From: Saccharospirillum sp043196875
GTDB lineage: Bacteria > Pseudomonadota > Gammaproteobacteria > Pseudomonadales > Natronospirillaceae
DNA: 64,000 nucleotides
Assembly: GCF_043196875.1 (NCBI RefSeq)
Contig: NZ_JBEBMX010000001.1
Location: 992,001-1,056,000 of the forward strand
Reading direction: 5' to 3'
Below are positions 8,131 through 17,580 of this stretch, in pieces. A program made the position numbers and the translations under genes. A model generated the notes under the pieces. That model searched no databases and was not told where the DNA came from. It saw only the letters and a list, made by a program, of their open reading frames with translations. The first letter of the stretch is position 1. Every line of letters starts with the position of its first letter.

Positions 8131-8879
8131 CCCAGGCGATAAACCAGCCAGCCCAGGTACTCGTGCAGTGCCAGATTGCTGTTGTTCAGGGCCGATGCAT
8201 TGGGCACCCAGGCGAGAATGGCGGATTCGCTGGTGTTCAAGGGCGCGGTTGGCGCGGCGATGACCTCCAGGCCGGCGTTTTCGAACGCCATCACGGCTCT
8301 GGGCATATGAAAGGCTTCGGTAATCAACAGCACGCGCTGGACACCGGCGCGGTTAAGCAGGTTGGCCGAAAATTGCGCGTTTTCCTCGGTGTTGCGGCTG
8401 CGACCTTCCAGCCATCGCACCGGCACGCGAAATTGCGTCACCAATTCCGCCGCCATGATTTCCGCCAGCGTCAGGTTGCTTTGCGTCAGCACACGACCGC
8501 CGGAGACCAGCAGTGGCAGCCCGGTCTGACGTTGCGCAAAGGCAGCATAACGTAGCCGCAGCAAGGTATGTTCACTGGCGCTGGGGCGACCAAATTCGGT
8601 GCCCGTCGGGTCGAGCCCGGCGGAAATTACCACGATTGCCTGAGCCTCGCTCGCTGCCAGTTCGGTCGGCGTCAGCCTTGGATACTGCTGTTCCAGGCCA
8701 GCGACCAAGCATTCGCTGATGCGCGGTGTTGCCAATAACCACAGACTGAGAGCCGAAACAATTGCCAGGGCGCGCGCCAGCCGGGGCAGACGGCGCCACA
8801 GCAAAGCCGCCAACAACAGGCCGAGCAATTGGGCCAGTGGCGGCAAGACTAAAAACTTCAGCAGATAACGCAGCGTCAT
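8124..8879 (-). CDS. YdcF/ElyC family (DUF218) membrane protein
   Basis: A 251-residue protein with two N-terminal membrane spans (about 8-28 and 36-52) followed by a DUF218 domain. Relatives include ElyC (peptidoglycan/lipid-carrier homeostasis), SanA and YdcF. Family motifs visible are IVVISAGLD, LVSGGR, the RNTEENAQFSANLL segment and LLITEAFHMPRAVMAFE. Its ATG overlaps the TGA of the modF-like gene by 4 bases, so it is translated from the same transcript. The substrate is unknown. Confidence 0.85.
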   Translation of the reverse strand: MTLRYLLKFLVLPPLAQLLGLLLAALLWRRLPRLARALAIVSALSLWLLATPRISECLVAGLEQQYPRLTPTELAASEAQAIVVISAGLDPTGTEFGRPSASEHTLLRLRYAAFAQRQTGLPLLVSGGRVLTQSNLTLAEIMAAELVTQFRVPVRWLEGRSRNTEENAQFSANLLNRAGVQRVLLITEAFHMPRAVMAFENAGLEVIAAPTAPLNTSESAILAWVPNASALNNSNLALHEYLGWLVYRLGY

Positions 8880-10330
8880 TCGATGGCAACCTGAAATAAG
8901 GCTGATTCATCGGTGCTGGCGCTGAAACGCAGATGACGTTGGATCAGTGCCGGTTGTTCATCGTCGCGGTGACTGACGAATAGCAAGGTCGTCGGACCCG
9001 CATCGAGAATACGCTCCACCGCAGCCAGCACGCGAAAGCGGTTGACGTCATCAAGGCCTTGAGTCGGCTCGTCCAGAATCAACAGCGGCGGTTGTTTGAT
9101 CAGCGCCCGGGCGATCAACACCAGCCGTTGTTCGCCGGTCGATAAGCGCTTAAAGGCTTCGCCGGCTTTGTCGGCAAGGCCGAGTAAGCCGAGCCACTGG
9201 CGCGCCAATTGGGCTTCGTGCGCGCCGGTATCCTGATAGACACCAATCGAATCGGTTAAACCTGAAACAACGGCGGTGAGCGCATTGCCGGCGACGCGAT
9301 AATCGCGATGCAGATGGCCCGACACCAGGCCCAAATGCTTCTTGATATCCCAGATGCTTTCGCCCCGGCCGCGCCGGTAACCAAAGACGGTGAGGTCGTT
9401 GGCGTAGCACTGCGGGTGATCGCCGCTGATCAGGTTGAGCAGCGTTGATTTACCGCAACCATTGGGGCCGTGAATCTGCGTATGTTCGCCCGGCCGCAGT
9501 TGCCAGTTCAGGCCTTCGAACTGCACGCCAGTGCTGTATTCGACGCGGCCGTTATGCAGTTCCACCAGCGGCTTGTCGACCGGCCAGTCAGGGAGCTGGA
9601 ATTCGGATTGGCGCTCGGGCAACTCGATGGCTTGGCGTGTGGACAGATCCAGCGCAGCCGTCCAGTCCGGATGATTGAGCACCGTCTGCGCCTCGCCCTG
9701 TAACACCAGTCGGCCGCGATCGAGCAATGCCAGATGGCTCGCCCAGGGCGGTACATCCTGACGCTGGCCGATCAACATCATCAGCCATTGACCGTTCGCG
9801 GCGAGATCGCCCAGCACGGCAATCAAATCGAGCCGCGCCTGACGGTCCAATCCTTCAAAAGGCTCGTCGAGCAGCAGCAGATCGGGCGCGTCGAGCACCG
9901 CCCGCGCCAGCATGACTTTGCGGCCTTCGCCGCTGCTGAGCAGTCGATAACCGCGTTCGAGCAAGGGCGTGAGTGTCAGCAAATGAACCAGGCGCTCGTG
10001 TTCATCGCTCCACGGGCGGATTTCTTCGAGTAATTCGCGCACCGAGGTACCCGGATCGAGATGGTCGCTAAAGTCGGTTTCGTCGCGGTACAGCTCGCGC
10101 TCGTACAGCGCCTGCTGGCTTTCCAGCGATAGCCAGTGCACCTGAGCGGGTCGGTCGTGCAACGCTCCTTTGGCGATGGGCAGCTCGTGGCACAGCAAGC
10201 GCGCCAGCGCGCTTTTACCGCTGCCGTTTCCGCCAAGAATCACCCAGCTTTGTGGCGGCACCAGCTGCCACTGATCCAGATACAGACTCGGGCCGTGACG
10301 CGGGTGAACTTCCAACTGCTCAAACTGCAT
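8876..10330 (-). CDS. modF: Tandem ABC ATPase, ModF family
   Basis: Cytoplasmic protein of 484 residues made of two fused ABC ATPase domains without membrane segments. Walker A motifs are GGNGSGKSAL (about 35) and GPNGCGKSTL; signature motifs LSSGEGRK and LSTGEQRL; Walker B LLLLDEPFEGLD and LLILDEPTQGLD. The TIWDIKKH-like segment (SIWDIKKHLGLVSGHLHRDYRV) and ANDLTVFGYRRG match E. coli ModF closely. ModF lies near the molybdate transport genes in E. coli but its role is unclear; no mod genes are seen here. I start at the ATG at 10330 with AGGT upstream, not at the TTG at 10363. It is cotranscribed with the DUF218 gene. Confidence 0.88.
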   Translation of the reverse strand: MQFEQLEVHPRHGPSLYLDQWQLVPPQSWVILGGNGSGKSALARLLCHELPIAKGALHDRPAQVHWLSLESQQALYERELYRDETDFSDHLDPGTSVRELLEEIRPWSDEHERLVHLLTLTPLLERGYRLLSSGEGRKVMLARAVLDAPDLLLLDEPFEGLDRQARLDLIAVLGDLAANGQWLMMLIGQRQDVPPWASHLALLDRGRLVLQGEAQTVLNHPDWTAALDLSTRQAIELPERQSEFQLPDWPVDKPLVELHNGRVEYSTGVQFEGLNWQLRPGEHTQIHGPNGCGKSTLLNLISGDHPQCYANDLTVFGYRRGRGESIWDIKKHLGLVSGHLHRDYRVAGNALTAVVSGLTDSIGVYQDTGAHEAQLARQWLGLLGLADKAGEAFKRLSTGEQRLVLIARALIKQPPLLILDEPTQGLDDVNRFRVLAAVERILDAGPTTLLFVSHRDDEQPALIQRHLRFSASTDESALFQVAIE

Positions 10331-10423
10331 GGCGTTACCTGATAACTCGACAATAGGATGCAACGCACGTTAAGCGCGCCGCGACAACGGATCAACGGCG
10401 GTTTTGCCAAGAAGGCGTTGCGC

Positions 10424-11515
10424 TTAACGCCGCCGAACCATCACGCTGGCGCGGTAACGTTGCTGGCCATAGCGGGTCAGCGCATTCAGTTCGTCCAGCC
10501 GTACCGGCATAAAGAGGTTATCCAGATCACGGCGGTCGTACTCTTCGTCGGTATCCGGGTCGTTCAGGTAAGCGTGATCGTCATCCATACTGACCAGCCA
10601 GACCCAATGCGGCGCCTTGTTGCGGTTCAGTCGCCAGGTGCTGATGAGAACCAGCAGCGCCCAGCCGTCATCAAGCAGGCGGCGAATGTCTGGCAGTGTG
10701 AGTTGTTTCACCGCCAGCTCCACCTGCAGTTGCGCGCAATCGTGGAGAAACGACTCGTGCACCAGCGTCATCAGGTCGCGTTTGTGAGCCGAGCGAACCG
10801 ACGACAGAAACGGCACGTCCAGATGACTGGCCCAGACCGCCACGTCAAAACCACGCCGGGCCGCAGCGGCGGCCAAGCCAAAAGGCGAGGTGCCGCCCAG
10901 GCCGGTGGTCATATAAACGGTGGTGGCTTCGCGCCACAGCTGGATTTCTTCGTCGCGATTCAGCGGTCGTTGTTTGTCCTGATGATGCAGCGCCATCATC
11001 AACGCCGCTGGACCGCAGGTGAAGGGCGTTGTCTGGCTGAAAAACGGCAGGTTTTCCGGTTGCGGATGCGCCGGATGCAGGCGTTTTTCCAGGCACAGCG
11101 CATCGCCGCCGTCTTCGTAATAGCCGGCGCGCTTGCCGATAATTTTGTAGCCCTGGCTCTGGTACAGATGAATGGCGGCGGCGTTGTCGGTGCGTACTTC
11201 CAGCCGGATAAAGCGTCGCTCCGCCGTTTCGGCCGCCTGTTCCAGTTGCGTCATCAATTGCCGACCCAAACCCTGCCCTTGGGCGCGTGGCGAAACCGCC
11301 AGCGAATAGAGCCGCGCCAGGCTGGTGCCTTTGTGACACAGCAGCAAACCATAACCGAGGATTTCGCCGTCTTGCTCGGCCAGACGGAAGATCGGGGAGT
11401 TGCGTTTCAAAAAGCGACGCATGGACCTTGGGCTGATGCGATCGCTGTCGAAGCAGTCGCGTTCCAGCTGGATCAGGGCGTCCAGATCGGCCGCAGTGGC
11501 TGGCCTGAATTGCAT
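10424..11515 (-). CDS. GNAT acetyltransferase fused to C39-like peptidase
   Basis: A 363-residue two-domain protein. Residues 1-145 form a RimI-like GNAT domain with acetyl-CoA loop AQGQGLGRQLM (about 78-88). Residues about 155-360 form a papain-like C39 family domain with the catalytic Cys167 in TPFTCGPAAL and a later His in APHWVW. No transmembrane or ABC segments accompany it, so it is not a bacteriocin exporter. It is divergent from a RimK-family ATP-grasp ligase with 149 bases between the starts; the same pair occurs in other proteobacteria in my recollection. A joint role in modifying or trimming a peptide or protein terminus is an inference. Confidence 0.87.
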   Translation of the reverse strand: MQFRPATAADLDALIQLERDCFDSDRISPRSMRRFLKRNSPIFRLAEQDGEILGYGLLLCHKGTSLARLYSLAVSPRAQGQGLGRQLMTQLEQAAETAERRFIRLEVRTDNAAAIHLYQSQGYKIIGKRAGYYEDGGDALCLEKRLHPAHPQPENLPFFSQTTPFTCGPAALMMALHHQDKQRPLNRDEEIQLWREATTVYMTTGLGGTSPFGLAAAAARRGFDVAVWASHLDVPFLSSVRSAHKRDLMTLVHESFLHDCAQLQVELAVKQLTLPDIRRLLDDGWALLVLISTWRLNRNKAPHWVWLVSMDDDHAYLNDPDTDEEYDRRDLDNLFMPVRLDELNALTRYGQQRYRASVMVRRR

Positions 11516-11664
11516 GGCAGATTCTCAATCGGGTAAGGGTGAAAAATGGCGCTGGGGATCAGACGGTGACCGCAGAAAATTCACCCTGGCAGAACATTGT
11601 ATTTTGCACCAAAGTGATAACACTATAGTCGCCCGTTTCGGGTCTCACACAAAGGATTTTTCGC

Positions 11665-13110
11665 GTGACGCGACTGAGCATCATCGTCGACCAGACAATT
11701 GACTGGAAAGCCTACCATCCCACCGAAGACCTGCGTTCTGCTCAGGCTTATCTGGATGGCGCCGACCTGGAACCGCAGCGGGTAATTAATCTGTGCCGGT
11801 CCTACAAGTACATGAGCCGCGGTTACTATGTCTCGCTGTTGGCGGAAGCGCGCGGCCACAAAGTCATTCCCTCGGTAAAGGCGCTGACCGACCTGTCGCA
11901 ACCGGCCATTTACGGGGTGTTCGATCAGTCGATTAATAAGGCGCTGGACAAGGTCGCCGACACCGCCAGCAAACTCAGCTGGCGCATCTACTTTGGCGAA
12001 ACTCAGCAGAGCGATCTTGCCGATGTATCGCGACAGTTGTTCGAGCGTTTTTCAGTGCCCATTCTGGAAGTGCGGTTCCATAAGAAGACCGATTGGCAAT
12101 TGGCATCGGTGCGCGCCGTCGGTCTGAATAAACTGGGCGAAGACGAAGAAGTTTTTTTTGCTGAGAGTCTGGAACGCTTTTCCAAAAAAATCTGGCGCGC
12201 GCCTCGCGCCAAACGCAACTATCGTTACGATCTGGCCATCCTGGTCAACAAAGACGAAGCCTTACCGCCAAGTGATAAGGCGGCGCTGCGCAAGTTTGAG
12301 CGCGCGGCCAAACGTCAGGGTCTGGATGTCGATTTTATTCAGCCCAGCGACTATTTCCGTCTGGCCGAATACGACGCTTTGTTTATTCGCGAAACCACCA
12401 ACGTCAACCATCACACCTATCGATTTTCGCGCAAGGCGGCGTACGAAGGCATGGTGGTGATGGACGATCCGGATTCGATACTGCGTTGCACCAATAAAAT
12501 CTATTTATCGGATTTGATTCACAACCGTCGGTTGCCGGCACCGGCCAGCCGTGCCATCAGTCAGATAAACACGACGGTGCTGGGTGAACTGGAAGCGGAT
12601 CTCGGTTATCCGATGGTGTTGAAGATTCCCGACGGAGCCTTCTCACGCGGCGTGATCAAGGTGAACGACGCCGATGGCTTAAAGCAAACCGCGGCAGATT
12701 TGTTGTCGCAAAGCGCCATCATCCTGGCTCAGGCTTATGTGCCGACCGATTACGATTGGCGCATCGGCGTGCTCGGTGGTCGCGCCATTTATGCCTGTCG
12801 TTATTTTATGGCCAAAGGGCATTGGCAGATTTATAACCACGCGGCCAAACCCAGCCAGCAAAGCGGTGGTTTTGAAACCGTGCCCACGCACGAAGCACCG
12901 CGCGCGGTGATTAAAGCGGCGCTCGATGTCGCCAGCGCTTTTGGTGACGGTTTGTACGGCGTGGATTTAAAACAAAAAGGCGATGACGTTTATATCATCG
13001 AAGTGAACGACAATCCTTCCATCGACAGTGGTGTGGAAGATGCCTGGGCCGGTGATGGTCTGTACGACGCCATCATGGAGACGTTTCGTCAACGGCTTGA
13101 TCGGCGTTGA
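11665..13110 (+). CDS. RimK family ATP-grasp ligase with RLAN-type N-terminal domain
   Basis: A 481-residue probable carboxylate-amine ligase. Residues 1-170 form the RimK-like N-terminal domain (ending before RAKRNYRYDLAILVNKDEALPPSD). The ATP-grasp fold follows: RETTNVNHHTYRFSRKA, the lysine strand PMVLKIPDGAFSRGV, the DYDWRIGVL segment and the metal-binding IIEVNDNPSIDSGVED. RimK proteins add glutamates to C-termini; the substrate here is unknown. The start is GTG with AAAGGA about 8 bases upstream. Its 3' end overlaps the hybrid kinase on the other strand by 38 bases. It is divergent from the GNAT/C39 fusion. Confidence 0.88.
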   Translation: MTRLSIIVDQTIDWKAYHPTEDLRSAQAYLDGADLEPQRVINLCRSYKYMSRGYYVSLLAEARGHKVIPSVKALTDLSQPAIYGVFDQSINKALDKVADTASKLSWRIYFGETQQSDLADVSRQLFERFSVPILEVRFHKKTDWQLASVRAVGLNKLGEDEEVFFAESLERFSKKIWRAPRAKRNYRYDLAILVNKDEALPPSDKAALRKFERAAKRQGLDVDFIQPSDYFRLAEYDALFIRETTNVNHHTYRFSRKAAYEGMVVMDDPDSILRCTNKIYLSDLIHNRRLPAPASRAISQINTTVLGELEADLGYPMVLKIPDGAFSRGVIKVNDADGLKQTAADLLSQSAIILAQAYVPTDYDWRIGVLGGRAIYACRYFMAKGHWQIYNHAAKPSQQSGGFETVPTHEAPRAVIKAALDVASAFGDGLYGVDLKQKGDDVYIIEVNDNPSIDSGVEDAWAGDGLYDAIMETFRQRLDRR

Positions 13111-14863
13111 TCGGGCGACCACTTAAGTAAGGCGACACCACCGTTTCCAGATTGCGCAGCCGGTAAGGTTTGGACAGAAAATCGACCATGCCAGCGCGCA
13201 TACACTCCTGGCGCGAATCCAGAGTGGCGTTGGCGGTGAGCGCAATAATGGGAATCTCAAGGCCGTCGTGCTGTAACTGTCGCGCCACTTCCAGACCATC
13301 CATTTCCGGCATTTGCACGTCCATTAAGATCAGGTCGTAATGCTGCTGTTGCGCCATCTCAAGGGCCTGACGACCGTTGTGGGCGATGTCCGCTTCGGCG
13401 CCGAGTTTTTCCAGCATGCGCTGCGCGATCAGCTGATTAATGGCGTTGTCTTCGGCAATCAGCACACGACCGCTCAACGGCTGGTTGGTTGGCTCAACGG
13501 CTTTTGCTGGCGCCACGGCTTTGACCGTTGCCGGTGCACGCTGCAAAGGCAGGCTCAGCGTGAATTCACTGCCTCGGCCCAGTTGGCTTTCCAGCGTCAT
13601 AGAGCCGCCCATCAATTCCGCCAGTTGCCGGCTGATGGCCAGACCCAGGCCGGTGCCGCCTGCATGGCGCTGTTCCGGTCCGTTGGCCTGATTGAATGGC
13701 TGGAACAGGCGCTCGCGTTGATCCGCAGCGATTCCGATGCCGCTGTCGCGTACCGACAGTCTGACCCAGAGTTGATCGTCACCCTTATCTTCAACGGTGA
13801 GGCTTACCTGGATGCGACCGCTGTCGGTAAACTTGATGGCGTTGCCGATCAGATTGAGCAGAATCTGGCGGATTTTGGCGTCATCACCGCGCACCCAAAG
13901 GCTGTCTGGCTGAGCATGTTGAAAACTCAACGCCAGATTTCGAGTTTGTGCCTGAGCCATAAAGACGGCGATCGAATGCGTCACCAGTTCGATTAAATCG
14001 AAGCGTGCGATATCGACCTGATGCTGACCCGACTCCAGTCGGCTGTAATCCAGAACGTCATTAATCTGTGCCAGCAAGGCATCCGATGATTGGTGCAAGG
14101 TATCGATCAGGTTGTCGTATTCGGCCTGGTTCTGCGCCTGTTCCATTAACTGGATGGTGCCGATGATGCCGTTTAACGGGGTGCGGATTTCATGGCTCAT
14201 CCGGGCCAGAAAATTCGCCTGGGCCTGGCGTGAACGCTCGGCGGTAAGGCGCAACCGACGCGTACGCAGTAAGGCAATTAACATGGCGAGCATGGCCAGA
14301 GTGCCGAGCGTGCCAAGCAGAATCAGCACATCGCGGATGCGATAGTAAGTGGCCTGCACCAACTCACTGCGCTGCACCGCCTGAATATAACCATTTTCGT
14401 AAAGGCGGAAGAAACTGAACTGAAAGGCTTCGCCCCAAGGCGTTAATTCATCGGCCAGCATCTGAGCGTCGGCCGATGACATCCGATAGACCTCCGTCTG
14501 ATGCGCTTCGAGGAAAGCAATAATATTCGATACTTTTTGGTAGAGCTCGGGGTCAACGCTGTGGGTGTAGTCGCCGGTGGAGCCTTCGGTCAGCAAAGCG
14601 GCGCGGCTCCAGAAAATTTCCGTATGCAATAAAGCGCGTTGACGATGTGCTTCGGTTGGTACGGCCCGATACAGATCGAGTGAGCCGCTCATGCGTTCCA
14701 TTTCCACTTGCAGGCGGGAAATATGCCAGGGTCTTTCATCGCGCAGTTGCTCATCAAAACGGTCGATCTCGTTAGAGATCTTCACCACCAGAGCGCACAG
14801 CCAGACCAGCAAGACCAGAAAGGCCAGCGCCCAGAGCACGACAAATCCGTAGCGTTTCATCAT
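13073..14863 (-). CDS. Hybrid sensor histidine kinase/response regulator
   Basis: Inner-membrane kinase of 596 residues. TM1 at about 8-29, a periplasmic helical sensor of about 150 residues, TM2 at 178-200, no evident HAMP domain, HisKA with His224 (MSHEIRTPLNG), HATPase with N box (LLNLIGNAIKF), G1 (DSGIG) and G2 (GTGLGLAI), a linker rich in Ala, Val and Pro, and a C-terminal receiver with Asp515 (LMDVQMPEMDG). No HPt or output regulator is next to it. It is 5 bases downstream of a periplasmic molybdopterin-fold protein gene, which suggests that protein feeds it a signal. Confidence 0.92.
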   Translation of the reverse strand: MMKRYGFVVLWALAFLVLLVWLCALVVKISNEIDRFDEQLRDERPWHISRLQVEMERMSGSLDLYRAVPTEAHRQRALLHTEIFWSRAALLTEGSTGDYTHSVDPELYQKVSNIIAFLEAHQTEVYRMSSADAQMLADELTPWGEAFQFSFFRLYENGYIQAVQRSELVQATYYRIRDVLILLGTLGTLAMLAMLIALLRTRRLRLTAERSRQAQANFLARMSHEIRTPLNGIIGTIQLMEQAQNQAEYDNLIDTLHQSSDALLAQINDVLDYSRLESGQHQVDIARFDLIELVTHSIAVFMAQAQTRNLALSFQHAQPDSLWVRGDDAKIRQILLNLIGNAIKFTDSGRIQVSLTVEDKGDDQLWVRLSVRDSGIGIAADQRERLFQPFNQANGPEQRHAGGTGLGLAISRQLAELMGGSMTLESQLGRGSEFTLSLPLQRAPATVKAVAPAKAVEPTNQPLSGRVLIAEDNAINQLIAQRMLEKLGAEADIAHNGRQALEMAQQQHYDLILMDVQMPEMDGLEVARQLQHDGLEIPIIALTANATLDSRQECMRAGMVDFLSKPYRLRNLETVVSPYLSGRPINADQAVDETSP

Positions 14864-14868
14864 GCGGA

Positions 14869-15345
14869 CTACTCCACCGGTTCCAGACGTTGCAACTGCC
14901 AGATGGACCAGGAACGCACTTCACGATTGAGCAGTTCCGGTCGCTCGGCCCAGGGAAACACCAGCCAGAACGGACCCTTATCGCGCACGCGCATCGGTTC
15001 GCCATCGACCTGAACGGCGATATAAGCGCCTTCTTTGATGGCCGTAGCAACGGAAATGACGACGGAGTAACCGTTCAGTGCGCTGGCCAGCAATTGTTCG
15101 GCGTCGACATCGGCGTTTTCGAGCACGGTTTCCAGGCGGGCACCTTCGAACCGCTGTATGCCGTCGGTCCAGGGCGTCGTGGTTTCGAGTGTCGAGGTTT
15201 CGAGCGCCAGCAGCTCAGCCTGGGTGTAGCGCACACTCCGGGTGTGACTGCTGACCACCAGATCGTAGGCAGAAGCCTGGCCGGCGAAGAGAAAAGCACC
15301 TATTCCCAGGTGAAGCAGGGGTCGAAAAATCCTTTCCAAGCGCAT
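14869..15345 (-). CDS. Exported molybdopterin-binding-like domain protein
   Basis: A 158-residue protein with a signal peptide (hydrophobic LLHLGIGAFLFAGQASA, cleavage near residue 26). The mature part resembles the small oxidoreductase molybdopterin-binding (SUOX fold) domain: TPWTDGIQRFEGARLETVL, NGYSVVISV, and GPFWLVFPW near the end. It contains no cysteine at all, so the usual molybdenum-ligating Cys is absent and it is unlikely to be a molybdoenzyme. It sits 5 bases upstream of a hybrid histidine kinase and most likely acts as its periplasmic ligand-binding partner; that role is inferred. Confidence 0.75.
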   Translation of the reverse strand: MRLERIFRPLLHLGIGAFLFAGQASAYDLVVSSHTRSVRYTQAELLALETSTLETTTPWTDGIQRFEGARLETVLENADVDAEQLLASALNGYSVVISVATAIKEGAYIAVQVDGEPMRVRDKGPFWLVFPWAERPELLNREVRSWSIWQLQRLEPVE

Positions 15346-15406
15346 ATCCGTGGGCCCGGGGTCTGAAACAAACGCTTACAATAAAGGAATGCGTCGCCAG
15401 GGCCAA

Positions 15407-15922
15407 TTAGCCGAACAAATAATTATTTACTACCGACCAGTCCACAAATTTCTTATCCAGTGTCAGGCTGGCATGAGCCGGACTGGTCGACGCTAGCCGG
15501 ATCAGCGGCAAGGCCGCGTAATCCGTGGGCAATGTCGGAATAACGTACTTGCGATAGCTGTCGAACGCCTTGGCACCGTTGCAGAAAACGGCCCGGGTTT
15601 GCGGCTGGCGTTCGAACCAGCGGGCGAAATCGTTGGGCACAATGGACGATTCGACTATGTCTGAATCCAGGCTGGAGGTGCGGGTACAGGCCGCCAGGAC
15701 ATCCCAGACACCCACACCACCGGCCTTTAACTGGGCGACTTTCTGCTGGTACGGCAAATCAGCATCGAAACCCAACAGCCGCGCCCATATCGGCCAAAAC
15801 GCATTGCGCGGATGGGCGTAATACTGTTGCGCCCGCAGCGAGGCCTTACCGGGCATGGAGCCGAGGACGAGAATTTTGGCCTGGTTCGGCTCGATGGGGG
15901 CGAAGCTTTGGATGGTGGACAT
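15407..15922 (-). CDS. DNA-deoxyinosine (hypoxanthine-DNA) glycosylase
   Basis: Single-domain base-excision repair enzyme of 171 residues in the uracil-DNA glycosylase superfamily, family 6 type. Diagnostic features are the N-terminal loop LVLGSMPGKASL, the YYAHPRNAFWP segment, GVWDVLAACTRTSSLDSDI, and the late STSPAHASL motif. It would remove hypoxanthine from deaminated adenine in DNA. It is divergent from the carboxypeptidase gene and stands alone. Confidence 0.88.
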   Translation of the reverse strand: MSTIQSFAPIEPNQAKILVLGSMPGKASLRAQQYYAHPRNAFWPIWARLLGFDADLPYQQKVAQLKAGGVGVWDVLAACTRTSSLDSDIVESSIVPNDFARWFERQPQTRAVFCNGAKAFDSYRKYVIPTLPTDYAALPLIRLASTSPAHASLTLDKKFVDWSVVNNYLFG

Positions 15923-16080
15923 GGTGTTCCGGGAGACGCTGGACGGAAGACGCAGGTTAGCGGAACCAAGGCGCGATTGGCAGTCAATGGGTTTAGCGTC
16001 TCCCGTCTCTCGCTCAGCGTCTCCCTCTCACCACCACCTCTTGTTAGACTTAACCACCACACCGCAACCGGTCCTAATCC

Positions 16081-17580
16081 ATGTCCTACACCACCCTCGC
16101 AAAAACCTTCCATCGTCTCGCTCAACTGGAGCACGCCCAGGCCATGCTGGGTTGGGATCAGGCGGTGATGATGCCGCCCGGAGGAAACTCGGCACGTGGC
16201 AAAGCCATGGCCGAATTAAGCGTGATGAGTGCGGAAATCCTCCAGGACCCGAGCCTCACCGATGCCTTTAACGCGGCCGAAAATGAAGCGGATTTAAGCG
16301 AATGGCAACGCGCTAACCTGCGCGAAATGACGGTGCAGTGGAAGCAGGCGCTGGCGATACCGAAAGAACTGGTCGAAGCTCAGGCCCTGGCCAGCAATGA
16401 ATGCGAACACGCCTGGCGCACCCTGCGTCCGGAAAATAACTGGGCCGACTTCGAACCCATGCTGCAAAAGGTCTTCGACCTGGCTAAAGAATCGGCTCAG
16501 GCATTACACACCGCTCTGGCCGATGAGCGCGGTTATGCCAACCACTACGACGCCCTGATCGACCTGTACGACCCGGGCACCCGCATGGCACGCATCGACC
16601 CGGTGTTCGATGAACTGAAAGCGACGCTGCCGGGCCTGCTGCAAGATATTCTCGATCGCCAAAACAGTCGGCCGGCCCCGGTGCTACCGCAAGGTCCCTT
16701 TGCCATCGACAAACAAGACGCCCTGGCGCGCGACTTAATGGGCAAACTCGGCTTCAATTTTAACGCCGGCCGCCTCGACCAGACCGCCCATCCGTTCAGC
16801 GGTGGCGTGCCGGAAGATGCGCGCATCACCACCCGTTACGACGAAAATAATGTCATTGAAGGCCTGATGGGCGTGATCCATGAAACCGGTCACGCCCGCT
16901 ATGAAATGGGACGGCCCAAAGACTGGCTCAGCCAACCCGTTGGCCAGGCGATGGGCATGGGCGTGCACGAAAGCCAGAGTCTGTTTTTTGAAATGCAGCT
17001 CGGTCGATCGCGGCCCTTTATCGAAGCCCTGGCGCCCTTATTGAGCAAACACCTCGGCCAGGATCCGGCGTTCGAAGCTAATAATCTGCGCGCGCTCTAC
17101 ACCCAGGTAAAACCAGGCCTGATTCGAGTTAACGCCGACGAAGTGACCTACCCGTTGCATGTCATCCTGCGTTACGAACTGGAACGCGACATCATCCTCG
17201 GCCGCGCTGACGTAAGCGATATTCCCGAACGCTGGAACATCGCCATGGAGAAATACCTGGGCCTGGATACGCGCGGTAATTATAAAGACGGCCCGATGCA
17301 GGACATTCACTGGACCATGGGCGCGGTTGGTTATTTCCCGTCTTACACCCTCGGCGCCATGAACGCCGCCCAGTTGCATCAGGCGATGATCAAAGAAGTT
17401 TCCGGTGCGACCGATGGCATTGGCGACTGGGAATTGCAGCCGATTTTTAATTGGTTGAGCGAAAACGTTTGGTCACAGGGTCGCTTTTTTAATTACGACG
17501 ACCTGCTGAAAAATGCCAGTGGTGAAACCTTGAACCCAACTTATTTTCTGGATCACCTGAAAACGAGGTATCTGGCTTGA
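16081..17580 (+). CDS. Carboxypeptidase M32
   Basis: Thermostable-type metallocarboxypeptidase of 499 residues, the normal length for family M32. The zinc site is HETGH in VIHETGHARYEMG (about residue 265), followed by the distal GVHESQSLFFE helix; DQTAHPFSGG and YTLGAMNAAQL are further family motifs. It is a cytoplasmic enzyme probably used in peptide turnover. A TTG-started GNAT gene overlaps its stop codon by 4 bases. Confidence 0.94.
   Translation: MSYTTLAKTFHRLAQLEHAQAMLGWDQAVMMPPGGNSARGKAMAELSVMSAEILQDPSLTDAFNAAENEADLSEWQRANLREMTVQWKQALAIPKELVEAQALASNECEHAWRTLRPENNWADFEPMLQKVFDLAKESAQALHTALADERGYANHYDALIDLYDPGTRMARIDPVFDELKATLPGLLQDILDRQNSRPAPVLPQGPFAIDKQDALARDLMGKLGFNFNAGRLDQTAHPFSGGVPEDARITTRYDENNVIEGLMGVIHETGHARYEMGRPKDWLSQPVGQAMGMGVHESQSLFFEMQLGRSRPFIEALAPLLSKHLGQDPAFEANNLRALYTQVKPGLIRVNADEVTYPLHVILRYELERDIILGRADVSDIPERWNIAMEKYLGLDTRGNYKDGPMQDIHWTMGAVGYFPSYTLGAMNAAQLHQAMIKEVSGATDGIGDWELQPIFNWLSENVWSQGRFFNYDDLLKNASGETLNPTYFLDHLKTRYLA

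Noticed and set aside
10369..10428. Inverted arms GTTAAGCGC and GCGCTTAAC at the end of the GNAT/C39 gene as a terminator
   Set aside because: The 42-base loop and lack of a T tract make an intrinsic terminator unlikely.
10358..11536. Long open reading frame opposite the GNAT/C39 gene
   Set aside because: It mirrors the real gene on the other strand, and has no recognisable domain or start signal.
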